From: an uncultured Peptococcaceae bacterium
Lineage (GTDB): Bacteria; Bacillota; Peptococcia; Peptococcales; Peptococcaceae
Assembly (NCBI GenBank): GCA_900552455.1
Contig: URZX01000023.1
Span: forward strand, 1 to 39,095
Direction: 5' to 3'
DNA length: 39,095 bases
This document shows positions 1 through 7,756 of the stretch, one piece after another. Below the pieces are notes generated by a model, which saw only the letters and a list, made by a program, of their open reading frames with translations, did not search any database and had not been told where the DNA came from. The position numbers and the translations under genes were made by a program. Numbering within the stretch: position 1 is the stretch's first letter; the number at the start of each line of letters is the position of its first letter.

Positions 1-152
1 AAATATCTTACGAAGGGCTTACTCTAGCTCTTCTAAATTCATTGTTCGGTTGCTTCTTTCAAAGCACTGGTTTGTTTCGCTTGGCTGTTTAATTTTCAAA
101 GAACATCTTGCTGCGGGCGCCTCTCTGAGGGGCTTGCCCCGACAGCTCGTTT
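1..152 (-). other. leader of an rRNA operon leaving the window on the left
   Basis: Read on the minus strand, this stretch follows a very strong promoter. It contains the phrase TTCTTTGAAAATTAAACAG (about 88-107), which resembles the leader that precedes 16S or 23S rRNA in many Bacillota. It also has a GC-rich stem (GGGGCAAGCCCC, about 129-140). No ORF is present. The mature rRNA is not inside the window, so its identity is inferred. Confidence 0.6.
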
Positions 153-181
153 ATAATACCATCTCCTTCCGGAATCGTCAA
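153..181 (-). promoter_or_regulatory. strong sigma-A promoter of the rRNA operon
   Basis: On the minus strand, TTGACG (176-181) and TATTAT (153-158) are separated by exactly 17 bp. The -35 is preceded by an A/T-rich tract (183-200) that could act as an UP element. It directs transcription towards position 1. Confidence 0.75.
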
Positions 182-233
182 GGGCTTTTTTAAAAAAAGT
201 TTGGTTTTCTGTTAGATTTTGGTGTAGAGGCGC

Positions 234-270
234 AAAAAAGCGCTGCTCTTTGGGGGAACGGCGCTTTTTT
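234..270 (-). terminator. Rho-independent terminator of the coiled-coil gene
   Basis: AAAAAAGCGC (234-243) pairs with GCGCTTTTTT (261-270). The T run lies on the minus strand just downstream of the stop at 279. The A/T tails are symmetric, so it could work in both directions. Confidence 0.75.
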
Positions 271-278
271 CTGTGCGT

Positions 279-1772
279 TCACTTGCGTTTTTTGTATTTT
301 TTGAGGTGCTCGAGGATTTCGTCGAGCTCTTCTTTGTCCTGATGGATGGCGAGGAGTTCTTTGCGATAGATGTCGGCGGCTTTAGCGAGGATGGATTCGC
401 TCTGTTCGAGGGAGGCAATAACGGTGTGTTCGGCGCGTTCCCAATAGCCCTGATAGTCGTTTTCTGCTTTTTCGAGGTATTTGCTGAGAATCTCGACGCT
501 GCGCTGACGGCTGGTGGTGAGCTCGGTGCGGGCCTGGTTGAGTTTTTTGGTACTTTCTTCTTTGGTTGTGGTCATACGCACGGCGATCTGCTCGTCGGCG
601 GCGTCGAATTTTTCCTGGATCTCGGCCTGGGTCTCGGCGAGGAGCTGTCGGGCGAGGGTTTTGGCGTCACTAATGATGGTGTCGGCCTGTCGGGTGGCAT
701 CCTGAAGGATGGCCTGGGCACGGCTGCGGGCGCGCTCGAGGGGTTTGTAGTCGTCTTCGGTGTGTTCGCTGACGAGTTTGTCGATGAGTTTGTCTTCGGA
801 TGCGCTGTCGATGTAGGATGGGTCGACTTCGCAGATGGCTGTGAGGGAGCGGATGAGGCGCAGAGTTTTCTCGCGTGGGACGAGGACTTCTGTCTTATGC
901 ATGAATGGGGAACGGCTGTCTTCAAGAAGGGTCTGAAGATGGTAGAGGTCGTCGCAGATGGACTGGCCACGTTTCTGGGCGGCGCGGGCCTGAGCGAGGT
1001 CTTCTTGGAGCTGGTCGTAATCCTCTGCTGCTTCCTGCTGTGGTTCCTGCATGATGACGCTATCGTAATCCTCTGCTGCGGCGTTTTCCTGGCTGAGGGG
1101 TTCTGCGCTTTCTTCGCTTTCTTCTATGAATGCATCGAGATCTTCCGCGGGATCTTGTTTTTTCGCGAAGCGTGGTTTTTTGATGCGGCGAGCGGCTGGT
1201 TTGAGGAGATCTTTGAAGGTGAGTGGATCTGGCTCGTCGTCATCTTCATAGATGAGGGTGTTCTTTTCTTCCTCTCGGGCGATCTGGTCGTAGACGTCGA
1301 GGGGGGCTTCTGGGCTCTTCTGCGAGATATCCTCTTCTGGTTCCTGGGACGCATGGCTGCGCTGGATGGCGGGCTCGTCTGCGAGGGCGTCGAGGTCATC
1401 GACGAAGCTGGCACGGGCTTTTTCGGCCTGTTCGCGGATGGCAGGGCTTTGCAGGCTGCCTTGTTTTGCTGGTTCTTCGGGATCTGGCTGAGGGGCTTCC
1501 TGAGTTTCTGGTTCTTCTAAATCTTCTAAGCTGTGGTCTGCAAAATCGAGGTCTTCTTCTTCGTTGAGCTCGATGTAGTCGCCGATGGTGGCGTCGGGGT
1601 CGATGCCGTCTAAAAATGGGGCGCCTTCTTCGAGGTTGATCTCTGGCTGGGTTTCTGTTTCTGGGGTTGGTGTGATTTTATCTGTTTTTTCATAGGCGGT
1701 ATCGCTGAGGACGTTTGAGACGTTGTAGCGATGGTTTTCTGCTTGTGAAAATAAATTTTTTCTTTCAGGCAT
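279..1772 (-). CDS. acidic coiled-coil protein, function unknown
   Basis: The protein has 497 aa. I place the start at the ATG at 1772 because AGGAGG lies 8 nt upstream; the frame stays open further upstream but without a ribosome site. The first ~270 residues are very acidic, rich in E, D, P and Q, and probably disordered, with a small internal repeat (AAEDYD twice). The last ~220 residues are long heptad-rich helices ending in a basic KKYKKRK tail. A short segment in the middle (VPREKTLRLIRSLTAI) resembles small clostridial coiled-coil proteins related to DivIVA or ATP-synthase stalk proteins, but this is weak. There is no signal peptide or membrane segment, so it is probably a cytoplasmic scaffold. 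It is a single-gene unit between its own terminator and the lipoprotein terminator. Confidence 0.65.
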   Translation of the reverse strand: MPERKNLFSQAENHRYNVSNVLSDTAYEKTDKITPTPETETQPEINLEEGAPFLDGIDPDATIGDYIELNEEEDLDFADHSLEDLEEPETQEAPQPDPEEPAKQGSLQSPAIREQAEKARASFVDDLDALADEPAIQRSHASQEPEEDISQKSPEAPLDVYDQIAREEEKNTLIYEDDDEPDPLTFKDLLKPAARRIKKPRFAKKQDPAEDLDAFIEESEESAEPLSQENAAAEDYDSVIMQEPQQEAAEDYDQLQEDLAQARAAQKRGQSICDDLYHLQTLLEDSRSPFMHKTEVLVPREKTLRLIRSLTAICEVDPSYIDSASEDKLIDKLVSEHTEDDYKPLERARSRAQAILQDATRQADTIISDAKTLARQLLAETQAEIQEKFDAADEQIAVRMTTTKEESTKKLNQARTELTTSRQRSVEILSKYLEKAENDYQGYWERAEHTVIASLEQSESILAKAADIYRKELLAIHQDKEELDEILEHLKKYKKRK

Positions 1773-1880
1773 GTTCCAGGCCTCCTGGTTTGGTGTATTA
1801 TTTCTCATTATATCGTTTGCGGCGGTGTTTGTCCATCGCTTGCGCAAAAAGCTGGGGATCTGGATGGATTTTGTAAAAAC

Positions 1881-1917
1881 AAAAAAGCCGGGCGGCCAGT
1901 TTTGCTGGCGGCTCGGC
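1881..1917 (-). terminator. terminator after the lipoprotein gene
   Basis: A GC-rich hairpin (GCCGGGCGGCCAG against CTGGCGGCTCGGC) is followed by six T on the minus strand. It lies directly downstream of the stop at 1926. Confidence 0.75.
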
Positions 1918-1925
1918 TGGATGGA

Positions 1926-2498
1926 TCAGTCTGCGTTGTCGCCGGGTGCCTGCTGTTCGCTGAAGACCTGGCGCATGCTGGTGGTGTCAAATTCTTCCTG
2001 GGTGGCTTGATCGACGAGGGTAACGGTGACGTCGATGGCTTCTTCTTCTGTGCCGGCGTAAAGCTGGTAGGTGGTGCCGGCGGAATAGAGGAGGCCGAGC
2101 TGGGCTTCGCCGCCCTGGGTCTGGAAGTTGTCACGATTGACGGTGACGGTGAAGGCGCTCATGGTGTCGTTGTAGTCAACGTGGACGAGGCCGGGGATGT
2201 CGCCGCTGTCGATGGTGCTCTGTACTTCTTCTTCAAAGTGGGTCTTGAATCCGAGCAGGAGCTCCTGCTGGGTTTCGGGGGTCATCTGGTAGGTGACGGT
2301 GTCGTCTGTGATGGTTGCGGTGATGTCTTCGGCCTGGGCGGTTTCCTGGATCTGGTCGTCGCTTTGTGTGCCGAAGAGGGTGCGCGGCAAGGTGATGGTG
2401 ACGGAACGTTCGGCGCTTTCCTGAGTGTCGCCGCTGCCACAGGCGCAAAGGCTGACTGCGAGGAGAAGGATGAGCAATAGGGATGATATTTTTTTCAT
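1926..2498 (-). CDS. predicted lipoprotein, function unknown
   Basis: The protein has 190 aa. The start is the ATG at 2498, preceded by GGAGAG 5 nt upstream; an earlier in-frame start lacks a ribosome site. The N-terminus MKKISSLLLILLLAVSLCAC is a classic signal peptide with lipobox L-C-A-C, so the protein should be diacylglyceryl-anchored at Cys20 on the outer face of the membrane. The mature part is acidic and beta-rich (alternating T/V stretches), with no catalytic motif that I recognise. It is transcribed alone, between the rpsT terminator and its own. I cannot assign a substrate or partner. Confidence 0.7.
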   Translation of the reverse strand: MKKISSLLLILLLAVSLCACGSGDTQESAERSVTITLPRTLFGTQSDDQIQETAQAEDITATITDDTVTYQMTPETQQELLLGFKTHFEEEVQSTIDSGDIPGLVHVDYNDTMSAFTVTVNRDNFQTQGGEAQLGLLYSAGTTYQLYAGTEEEAIDVTVTLVDQATQEEFDTTSMRQVFSEQQAPGDNAD

Positions 2499-2531
2499 GG
2501 TCACTCTCCGGTTTGGGCGCGTCGCGATAAT

Positions 2532-2556
2532 AAAAAAAGCCACCCTGCGGCAGCTT
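2532..2556 (-). terminator. terminator after rpsT
   Basis: The stem AGCTGCC / GGTGGCT, with two G-U pairs, is followed on the minus strand by a run of seven T. It lies 14 nt after the rpsT stop. Confidence 0.65.
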
Positions 2557-2569
2557 CTTCTATCTTAAC

Positions 2570-2833
2570 TTACGCCATTTTGTTGTAAGCCTTCATGATT
2601 CTGGATTTCTTGTTTGCAACGTTGTTTTTGTGAAGCAGACCCTTAGAGCCAGCCTGATCGAGCTTCTTCACAGCAACGGCCATTGCTTCAGCAGCTTTTG
2701 CCTTATCTCCAGCTTCTACTGCCTGATCAAATGCCTTAACAGCGGTACGAACAGCACTCATAGCGCTGGCGTTGCGAAGGCGACGAACCTGAGCAGTTTT
2801 AGCGCGTTTCTTTGCAGATTTGATATTTGCCAA
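2570..2833 (-). CDS. rpsT: 30S ribosomal protein S20
   Basis: The protein has 87 aa, the usual S20 length. It binds 16S rRNA in the body of the small subunit. The N-terminus (M)ANIKSAKKRAKTAQVRR and the C-terminal HKNNVANKKSRIMKAYNKM are family hallmarks. The start is TTG at 2833: GGAGGTG lies 6 nt upstream, and the GTG further upstream is part of that ribosome site. A weak start codon fits the known translational autocontrol of S20. It is monocistronic, with its own promoter (2880-2908) and terminator (2532-2556). Confidence 0.95.
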   Translation of the reverse strand: MANIKSAKKRAKTAQVRRLRNASAMSAVRTAVKAFDQAVEAGDKAKAAEAMAVAVKKLDQAGSKGLLHKNNVANKKSRIMKAYNKMA

Positions 2834-2879
2834 TGCGCACACCTCCTTTTACCCTCTCGCGAGCGATTTAACACGAAAT

Positions 2880-2908
2880 ATAATAGCATATCGCGCCTCT
2901 ATAATCAA
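2880..2908 (-). promoter_or_regulatory. sigma-A promoter of rpsT
   Basis: On the minus strand, TTGATT (2903-2908) and TATTAT (2880-2885) have a 17-bp spacer. They lie about 45 nt upstream of the start codon. Confidence 0.7.
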
Positions 2909-2938
2909 CGACTTTTTTCCATATTTCGTACTTTATCT

Positions 2939-2979
2939 CAAAAAGCAGAGCGCTCCGCAAAAAAAGCGGAACGCTCTGG
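2939..2979 (-). terminator. terminator of the trxB-rubredoxin unit
   Basis: A long hairpin of 12 bp with one mismatch (AGAGCGCTCCGC / GCGGAACGCTCT, loop of A) is followed by GCTTTTT on the minus strand. It lies directly after the rubredoxin stop. Confidence 0.8.
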
Positions 2980-2985
2980 CTGCGA

Positions 2986-3174
2986 TCAGTCGTCGAGTGG
3001 CTTGAACGCTGACTTGGTTGCGCCGCAAAGCGGGCAACGCCAGGTGTCTGGCAGGTCTTCAAACGAGGTGCCTGCTGGGATCTTGCCTTTTCTGTCGCCT
3101 TTGGTTGGCATGTACATGTAACCGCAGGTTGGCATCTGGCACTGGTAAATTCTCATATCTTTTTCTTCACTCAT
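2986..3174 (-). CDS. rubredoxin with C-x4-C first iron knuckle
   Basis: The protein has 62 aa. It is a small cytoplasmic one-electron carrier with a single Fe(Cys)4 centre. Visible features are [12 protein letters not shown], then [13 protein letters not shown], then [11 protein letters not shown], all rubredoxin signatures. The first metal knuckle has four residues between the cysteines (C-QMPT-C) instead of the usual two. This variant is known from a second rubredoxin in some Desulfovibrio. The start ATG at 3174 has AGGAGG 9 nt upstream. It lies 36 nt after the small membrane peptide and appears co-transcribed with trxB, so it probably serves oxidative-stress or thiol electron transfer. The partner is unknown. 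Confidence 0.85.
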   Translation of the reverse strand: MSEEKDMRIYQCQMPTCGYMYMPTKGDRKGKIPAGTSFEDLPDTWRCPLCGATKSAFKPLDD

Positions 3175-3210
3175 GTCCCCTCTCCTCCTTTCCTCAAGTA
3201 TGCATGCGGC

Positions 3211-3318
3211 TCAATAGCCGAAAATCGACACGACGTATGGCAGAAGCAACCCAATGCAAAGCAAAATCACCAATATGACGAGAAAGACGCGGGCAAATCT
3301 GTTCTGTCTGCGTCTCAT
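3211..3318 (-). CDS. 35-aa single-pass membrane peptide coupled to trxB
   Basis: The ATG at 3316-3318 overlaps the trxB stop in an ATGA arrangement, typical of translational coupling. The peptide begins MRRRQNRFAR, giving a positively charged inside end. One hydrophobic helix follows (VFLVILVILLCIGLLLPYVV), and it ends SIFGY. It therefore looks like a small inner-membrane protein with N-in topology. I do not recognise a family. It sits between trxB and rubredoxin in one transcription unit. A chance ORF is possible, but the start overlap, the clean TM helix and the lack of other use of this gap favour a real gene. Confidence 0.55.
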   Translation of the reverse strand: MRRRQNRFARVFLVILVILLCIGLLLPYVVSIFGY

Positions 3319-4250
3319 GCCTGGGCGCCTCCCTCACGGAAATAGCGCTCGATGTCGCTCATGACAATGCCGCCATCGCCGACGGCGGTAGCAACCTGGC
3401 GCACGTTCTTTTTGCGCACATCGCCAACGGCGTAGACGCCAGGGATGTTGGTGGCCATGTTTTCATCGGTGAGGACATAGCCACGCTCGTCGGTGGCGAG
3501 GCCTTGTGGATAAACGTCCTGGTTTGGATCGTAGCCGACGAAGATGAAGCAGCCGTCGAAGGTCCATTCTTTGACTTCGTCGGTCTTGACGTTTTTCGTG
3601 ACCACGCTGCGCAGCTGGTCGTCGCCCTTGAGCTCGGTGACGATGGTGTTCCAGACAAAGGTGATCTTGCCATTGGCAAAAGCAGCGTCCTGGCTGCGCT
3701 TGTTGGCGCGCAGTTCGTCGCGGCGATGGAAAACAGTGACGCTGTTGCACATATTGGCGAGATAGATGGCATCTTCAACGGCAACATCGCCGCCACCGAC
3801 GACGCAGACGTCCTTGCCGCGGAAGAAGAAGCCGTCGCAGGTGCCGCAATAGCTGACGCCATGACCGCGGAAGGTGTCCTCGCCTGGCACGCCGAGGGTG
3901 CGTGGGTGGGCGCCGGTAGCAATGATGATGGCGCGGGCTTCGTATTCTTTTTCTTCTGTGCCATTGTTGGTGACAACTTTTTTCACAGCTCCGTCGGCTT
4001 CGACGCGCACGACCTGTTCAAAGACAAATTCTGCGCCGAATGCCTGGGCATGTTCATAAAACTTCATGCCGAGCTCTGCCCCAGGCAGCCCTTCCGGATA
4101 ACCTGGAAAGTTTTCGATCTTGTCGGTCGTAGAAAGCTGCCCGCCAGGCATGCCCAGCTCAAACACGGTGACGCTGTAGCCAGCGCGACGCGCATACACA
4201 CTCGCCGTCATCCCAGCAGGACCGGCGCCAATAATTGCGATATCGATCAT
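3315..4250 (-). CDS. trxB: thioredoxin reductase (NADPH/FAD)
   Basis: The protein has 311 aa, normal for low-molecular-weight thioredoxin reductase. It transfers electrons from NADPH through FAD and a redox disulfide to thioredoxin. Features are the N-terminal FAD Rossmann motif GAGPAGMTASVYARRAG (about 8-24), the redox centre CGTC (SYCGTCDG, near 134-141), the NADPH-binding GGGDVAVEDA, and the C-terminal FAD-contacting VYAVGDVR. The start ATG has GAGGAGG upstream. It follows tRNA-Arg on the same strand and probably shares its promoter. Downstream come a coupled 35-aa peptide and rubredoxin. A thioredoxin gene is elsewhere (32902-33225). Confidence 0.93.
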   Translation of the reverse strand: MIDIAIIGAGPAGMTASVYARRAGYSVTVFELGMPGGQLSTTDKIENFPGYPEGLPGAELGMKFYEHAQAFGAEFVFEQVVRVEADGAVKKVVTNNGTEEKEYEARAIIIATGAHPRTLGVPGEDTFRGHGVSYCGTCDGFFFRGKDVCVVGGGDVAVEDAIYLANMCNSVTVFHRRDELRANKRSQDAAFANGKITFVWNTIVTELKGDDQLRSVVTKNVKTDEVKEWTFDGCFIFVGYDPNQDVYPQGLATDERGYVLTDENMATNIPGVYAVGDVRKKNVRQVATAVGDGGIVMSDIERYFREGGAQA

Positions 4251-4274
4251 TACAATTCCTCCTCTTCAATCGAA

Positions 4275-4347
4275 CGCCAGTGACAGGAGTCGAACCTGCG
4301 ACACATGGTTTAGGAAACCACTGCTCTATCCTCTGAGCTACACCGGC
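4275..4347 (-). tRNA. tRNA-Arg (anticodon CCU)
   Basis: On the minus strand a full cloverleaf can be drawn. The acceptor stem is GCCGGTG/CACTGGC (one G-U) and the D arm is GCTCAGAGGATAGAGC. The anticodon stem is GTGGT/ACCAT around loop TTCCTAA (anticodon CCT), and the T arm is GCAGG-TTCGACT-CCTGT. The discriminator base is G, and CCA is not encoded. The AT-rich block 4438-13181 begins directly upstream of its promoter; tRNA genes of this kind often mark integration points. Confidence 0.93.
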
Positions 4348-4364
4348 CTGTTAACGATGCTTCA

Positions 4365-4393
4365 AGTATAACACGCCGCCTGAGCTACGTCAA
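4365..4393 (-). promoter_or_regulatory. promoter of tRNA-Arg and trxB
   Basis: On the minus strand, TTGACG (4388-4393) and TATACT (4365-4370) have a 17-bp spacer. The tRNA 5' end lies 17 nt downstream of the -10 hexamer. Confidence 0.75.
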
Positions 4394-4437
4394 AAATAAT
4401 CACACCGGAGCAGGCAGGTTTTTGACAAAGTAATTTT

Positions 4438-5193
4438 TCAAAAGAATTGCATGACCAAATTACCTCCAGACACAAGTAACACAATTTGAATCAATATATA
4501 TAATCGCCTATCATTGATTCTGTCCAGCAAGCATCCGCTAAAAAACACTGCCAGCACAATCCCTAGCAATGCCGGAATACATTGAACAGCAACATGTCCT
4601 ATATAATCTCCATGTAGCCAATATGAAACAAACACAATAAAAGAATTAACAACCATTATGCCAAACTGCATACCACGATATTTAGGTCTATCATATCCAA
4701 AATAATGGCTACAAAAAATGACATACAAAGGCCCACCACATACAAAAGCGCCTTGCAGTATTCCTCCAACAAAAAGAAGTATATGATAGAATATCCTTTT
4801 TATTCTCATCTCGTGCCGAAGCATTGCAGGTGTTTCAAATTCATGTTTCTTTAATAGATTGAAAGCAGCAAGTATGATAACAAACACACCCAACAACAGT
4901 TTAAGAGCATCTTCCGGAAGATTTTTTAACAGCCATACGCCTAAAAATGCCCCAGGAATGGTTAGGCACCACAGTTTTATCAATCGCCCCCATTCAACAG
5001 CCTTGTGGCATTCCACAACACGATACAATGCGTTCACAAATGAAACAAACGCCATAACTACAACAATATCATGCACCGGATAGTCCATCAAAGACAACAA
5101 CGGAAGTATCAAAACATTTCCACCAAATCCTACAAGGCCTGTTACAATATACCCCAACATAAAAGCAATAAAAATTGTTACCAGCAAGCTCAT
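4438..5193 (-). CDS. TauE/SafE-family membrane permease
   Basis: The protein has 251 aa with about seven or eight hydrophobic helices. The N-terminal half carries the TauE/SafE pattern (GxxGFGGNVLILPLL, here TGLVGFGGNVLILPLL near residues 20-35), and a second similar half has GGILQGAFVCGGPL. Members of this family move sulfite, sulfoacetate or other small organic anions across the cytoplasmic membrane. I use the ATG at 5193. A longer GTG start (5244) would fall inside a strong hairpin (5237-5282) and has no ribosome site, although the Shine-Dalgarno before 5193 (GGTGGGA) is also weak. It is the last gene of the aldehyde dehydrogenase-CoA ligase-transporter operon, which suggests export of sulfite or of the acid itself. 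Confidence 0.8.
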   Translation of the reverse strand: MSLLVTIFIAFMLGYIVTGLVGFGGNVLILPLLSLMDYPVHDIVVVMAFVSFVNALYRVVECHKAVEWGRLIKLWCLTIPGAFLGVWLLKNLPEDALKLLLGVFVIILAAFNLLKKHEFETPAMLRHEMRIKRIFYHILLFVGGILQGAFVCGGPLYVIFCSHYFGYDRPKYRGMQFGIMVVNSFIVFVSYWLHGDYIGHVAVQCIPALLGIVLAVFFSGCLLDRINDRRLYILIQIVLLVSGGNLVMQFF

Positions 5194-5236
5194 TTCCACG
5201 AATCCCACCCCCAATATTTTTCCTCTTTTTAGAAAT

Positions 5237-5282
5237 AACGCCACTTCTACGTTAGCTACTCAGCCAATGCAGAAGCGGCGTT
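5237..5282 (-). terminator. intercistronic hairpin between DASS and TauE genes
   Basis: A 12-bp stem with one G-U (AACGCCACTTCT / AGAAGCGGCGTT) encloses a 22-nt loop. There is no long T run after it, so it may be a partial terminator or an mRNA processing/stability element rather than the operon end. Confidence 0.5.
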
Positions 5283-5291
5283 TTGATGTTT

Positions 5292-6803
5292 TTACATGCT
5301 GAAAATATTCATACCATTAAAGTTACCAAAAATCGCAACACATAGTGTCACACAAACAACAGCACACACCGTCATTACAATACCACACTTTGCAAAGTCT
5401 TTGATACTGAAGTATCCTGACGAGTACGGAATAACATTCGTTGGGCTTGAAGTAACCATAATTAACGCAAGGGAAGAAGCAATTGCCGCAGGACCAGCAA
5501 CCGACCACGGAGCCATGTTAAGATCTAACGCCAAAGCTATGATGAGAGGCAAAACGATCGCACCCGTAACACTGTTTGATGAAAAAAATATCTTCATCAA
5601 TTCGACTACAACGATAACAAGTACGACACGTAAGAGCGGATGCCAATCCTGAAGACCACTGAGCATCGCCCAGGAAAGATAGCGCGCAGCCCCTGTTTCA
5701 GAAAGCATAGTTCCAGCTGCCAAGCCACCGGCAATGAGCATCAGACCGCCCCAGTCAATCGACTTGGATGCATCTGCCCATTTATCAAAGACTGTCAGCC
5801 CAGGAACAAAGCACAACAAGAAGCCTAGCATAGCGATACCTGCATCAGAAAGAGGCAACCCTAAATTATCACGGAGCAGAGGACCTGCGACCCATAAAAA
5901 GACAACGACCACAAAAATAATCAACGTGTGTATTTCTCTCGCTTCAAGCTTCCCACGTGCTCTCAAAAGTTCTTTAATACTATCCGTAGAAACTGGCAAT
6001 TCGTCTATTTCCGGTTTGAAGAACACTCTGGTCAGAAGCAGATAACCAATTGGCAACATGATTAACGCCGATGGCACACCTACAATCATCCATTGTGGAA
6101 AAGTAACTGTAATTCCCGCCAGACTTTGCAAATACCCCATAGCTACAACGTTAGTACCACAACCAGCCGGTGTTCCAACGCCACCAAACAAACACCCCCA
6201 AACGATGCCGATCATGAGTGCACGTCCAAAATTACTTTGAAGTGGTTTTGCATCTGCCGCTTGAAGAATGGTGATACCAAGAGGTAAAAGCATTGCTGCA
6301 ACGGCCATATCTGTCACCCACATCGAAATCAATGTCGCCATCGCCATAAATGCGAAGACAATACGACGAGTACTGACACCTACTTTACTTAATACAATAA
6401 GCATAATACGCTCAGCAAGGCCGCTATCTGTTAGAGCAGCGGAAATGCCCATTGCGCCGGCAAGGAATAAAATGACTTCTTGCCCAAGCCCCATATTGAC
6501 ACCTTCATCAAAGGTACACAAACCAAAGAATGTCAAAAAGATAATCATCATGAGTGATGCGGCAGAAAATGGAATTGCTTCAGTCATCCAAAGTACAACT
6601 GCAAAAGCTAGAATGGCAAATACAGTTTTTCCATCTTGTGTCAATGCGATAACCTCATCACCATTATGGAGTTCAGGGAACGGCGGTAAAAAAATTATTA
6701 TTGCCATTACTGCAACTGCTATAAGGAAAATCAAAGCATTCTTTTTATTAAATTTATACTCTTTTTTCGTATAAGTACTTAAAGATTTATTCTTATCTGA
6801 CAT
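5292..6803 (-). CDS. DASS-family (SLC13-type) anion:sodium symporter
   Basis: The protein has 503 aa with about twelve hydrophobic segments after a 24-residue charged N-terminus. DASS proteins import di- or tricarboxylates, sulfate or related anions with Na+. Family features are VVLWMTEAIPFSAASL near residue 75, GGVGTPAGCGTNVVAMG in the first substrate/Na+ loop, SSNSVTGAIVLPLI (the conserved S-N-T-type motif), and SSPTNVIPYSSGYF in the second loop. The start ATG at 6803 has GGGAGGTG upstream; an earlier GTG is part of that site. It is the fourth gene of the operon, after the SucD-like subunit, so it most likely imports the acid that the CoA ligase activates. Confidence 0.87.
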   Translation of the reverse strand: MSDKNKSLSTYTKKEYKFNKKNALIFLIAVAVMAIIIFLPPFPELHNGDEVIALTQDGKTVFAILAFAVVLWMTEAIPFSAASLMMIIFLTFFGLCTFDEGVNMGLGQEVILFLAGAMGISAALTDSGLAERIMLIVLSKVGVSTRRIVFAFMAMATLISMWVTDMAVAAMLLPLGITILQAADAKPLQSNFGRALMIGIVWGCLFGGVGTPAGCGTNVVAMGYLQSLAGITVTFPQWMIVGVPSALIMLPIGYLLLTRVFFKPEIDELPVSTDSIKELLRARGKLEAREIHTLIIFVVVVFLWVAGPLLRDNLGLPLSDAGIAMLGFLLCFVPGLTVFDKWADASKSIDWGGLMLIAGGLAAGTMLSETGAARYLSWAMLSGLQDWHPLLRVVLVIVVVELMKIFFSSNSVTGAIVLPLIIALALDLNMAPWSVAGPAAIASSLALIMVTSSPTNVIPYSSGYFSIKDFAKCGIVMTVCAVVCVTLCVAIFGNFNGMNIFSM

Positions 6804-6828
6804 AAGTAGCACCTCCCTATTAGTTGTC

Positions 6829-6860
6829 GCAGGTATCAGAGCAACGGCTCTGATACCTGC
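6829..6860 (-). other. perfect intercistronic hairpin between sucD-like and DASS genes
   Basis: A perfect 14-bp stem (GCAGGTATCAGAGC / GCTCTGATACCTGC) has a 4-nt loop. On the minus strand no T run follows, and the DASS ribosome site comes next. It may set unequal expression by mRNA stabilisation or partial termination. Confidence 0.6.
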
Positions 6861-6871
6861 TCAATCTTCTT

Positions 6872-7756
6872 TCATTTTCTTAAACGTTCACGTAATAATT
6901 GGCCAACAGCGCTTGGACGATCCGCCACCGAGGCTCCCGCTGCTGTCAAAGCATCGATCTTATCTTGGACACTGCCTTTGCCCGCACTGATAATTGCACC
7001 GGCGTGACCCATTTTGGTGCCTTTTGGCGCTGTGCGACCTCCTAAAGAAGCTACAAGAGGTTTAGTGAAAATCCCTTTTTCAATGGCTTCAGCGACTTCT
7101 TCTTCCATTGTCCCCCCCAATTCGCCAATGATTACCACAGCTTCTGTTTCTGGATCGGCTTCAAACAAAGGCAAGAGTTCTGCAAATCGTGTAAAGGTCG
7201 TAGCATCCCCGCCAACGCCAACCATAGTGGTCGTCCCAAAGCCTGCTTTAATTATCTGCGCCGTCACTTCATTAGTTAACGAGCCACTTCGAGTCATTAC
7301 ACCAATCGAACCACGTTGATATACACGTTCCAGCCAGACAGGGAAAAATCCCATCATGCATTTTCCAGTAGAAAGCAGCCCGGTTGAATTGCTGCCGATA
7401 ATCGTTGCCCCGCACAATTTGCCCAATCGGCGAATCTCCAATGCATCCTGCAACGGAATACCTTCCGCTGTTACAACAATCGTTTTAATCCCTGCATCAA
7501 GCGCTTCTCTGATGGAGGCACATGCAGCTTTCGGCGGAACCACAAGCAAGGTTGCATCAATTTCGTGTTCGGCAATGGCACGCTGCACGGTATGATAAAC
7601 AGGAATACCATCAACGTTTTGTCCTTCTTTACCAGGCGTTACACCTGCCACGATATTCGTGCCATAATCTTTCATATGCTTTGCCCAAAAGCTTCCTTCT
7701 TTACCGGTAATCCCTTGAACCAAAACTCTAGTATTTTCATCAATTAAAATGCTCAT
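6872..7756 (-). CDS. ADP-forming acyl-CoA ligase, alpha subunit (SucD-like)
   Basis: The protein has 294 aa, the length of succinyl-CoA synthetase alpha. This subunit binds CoA and carries the phosphohistidine, with the beta subunit supplying ATP and the acid site. Seen here are the CoA-binding GITGKEGSFWAKHM (15-28) and the catalytic histidine H251 in KMGHAGAIISAGKG. The canonical GPNCPGxI is replaced by GSNSTGLL, and the GGDPxxGTxF region reads GGDATTFTRF. This points to a non-succinate acid. The ATG overlaps the stop of the beta gene (ATGA). With the SauS-like dehydrogenase and TauE next door, sulfoacetate is a good candidate (SauCD-type ligase); malonate, phosphonoacetate or malate-like acids are alternatives. 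Confidence 0.8.
   Translation of the reverse strand: MSILIDENTRVLVQGITGKEGSFWAKHMKDYGTNIVAGVTPGKEGQNVDGIPVYHTVQRAIAEHEIDATLLVVPPKAACASIREALDAGIKTIVVTAEGIPLQDALEIRRLGKLCGATIIGSNSTGLLSTGKCMMGFFPVWLERVYQRGSIGVMTRSGSLTNEVTAQIIKAGFGTTTMVGVGGDATTFTRFAELLPLFEADPETEAVVIIGELGGTMEEEVAEAIEKGIFTKPLVASLGGRTAPKGTKMGHAGAIISAGKGSVQDKIDALTAAGASVADRPSAVGQLLRERLRK

Noticed and set aside
273..1520. Long plus-strand ORF (415 codons) opposite the coiled-coil gene
   Set aside because: No ribosome site, odd F/G/V-rich product, exact antisense of a gene with a good start; a shadow of GC-biased codon use.
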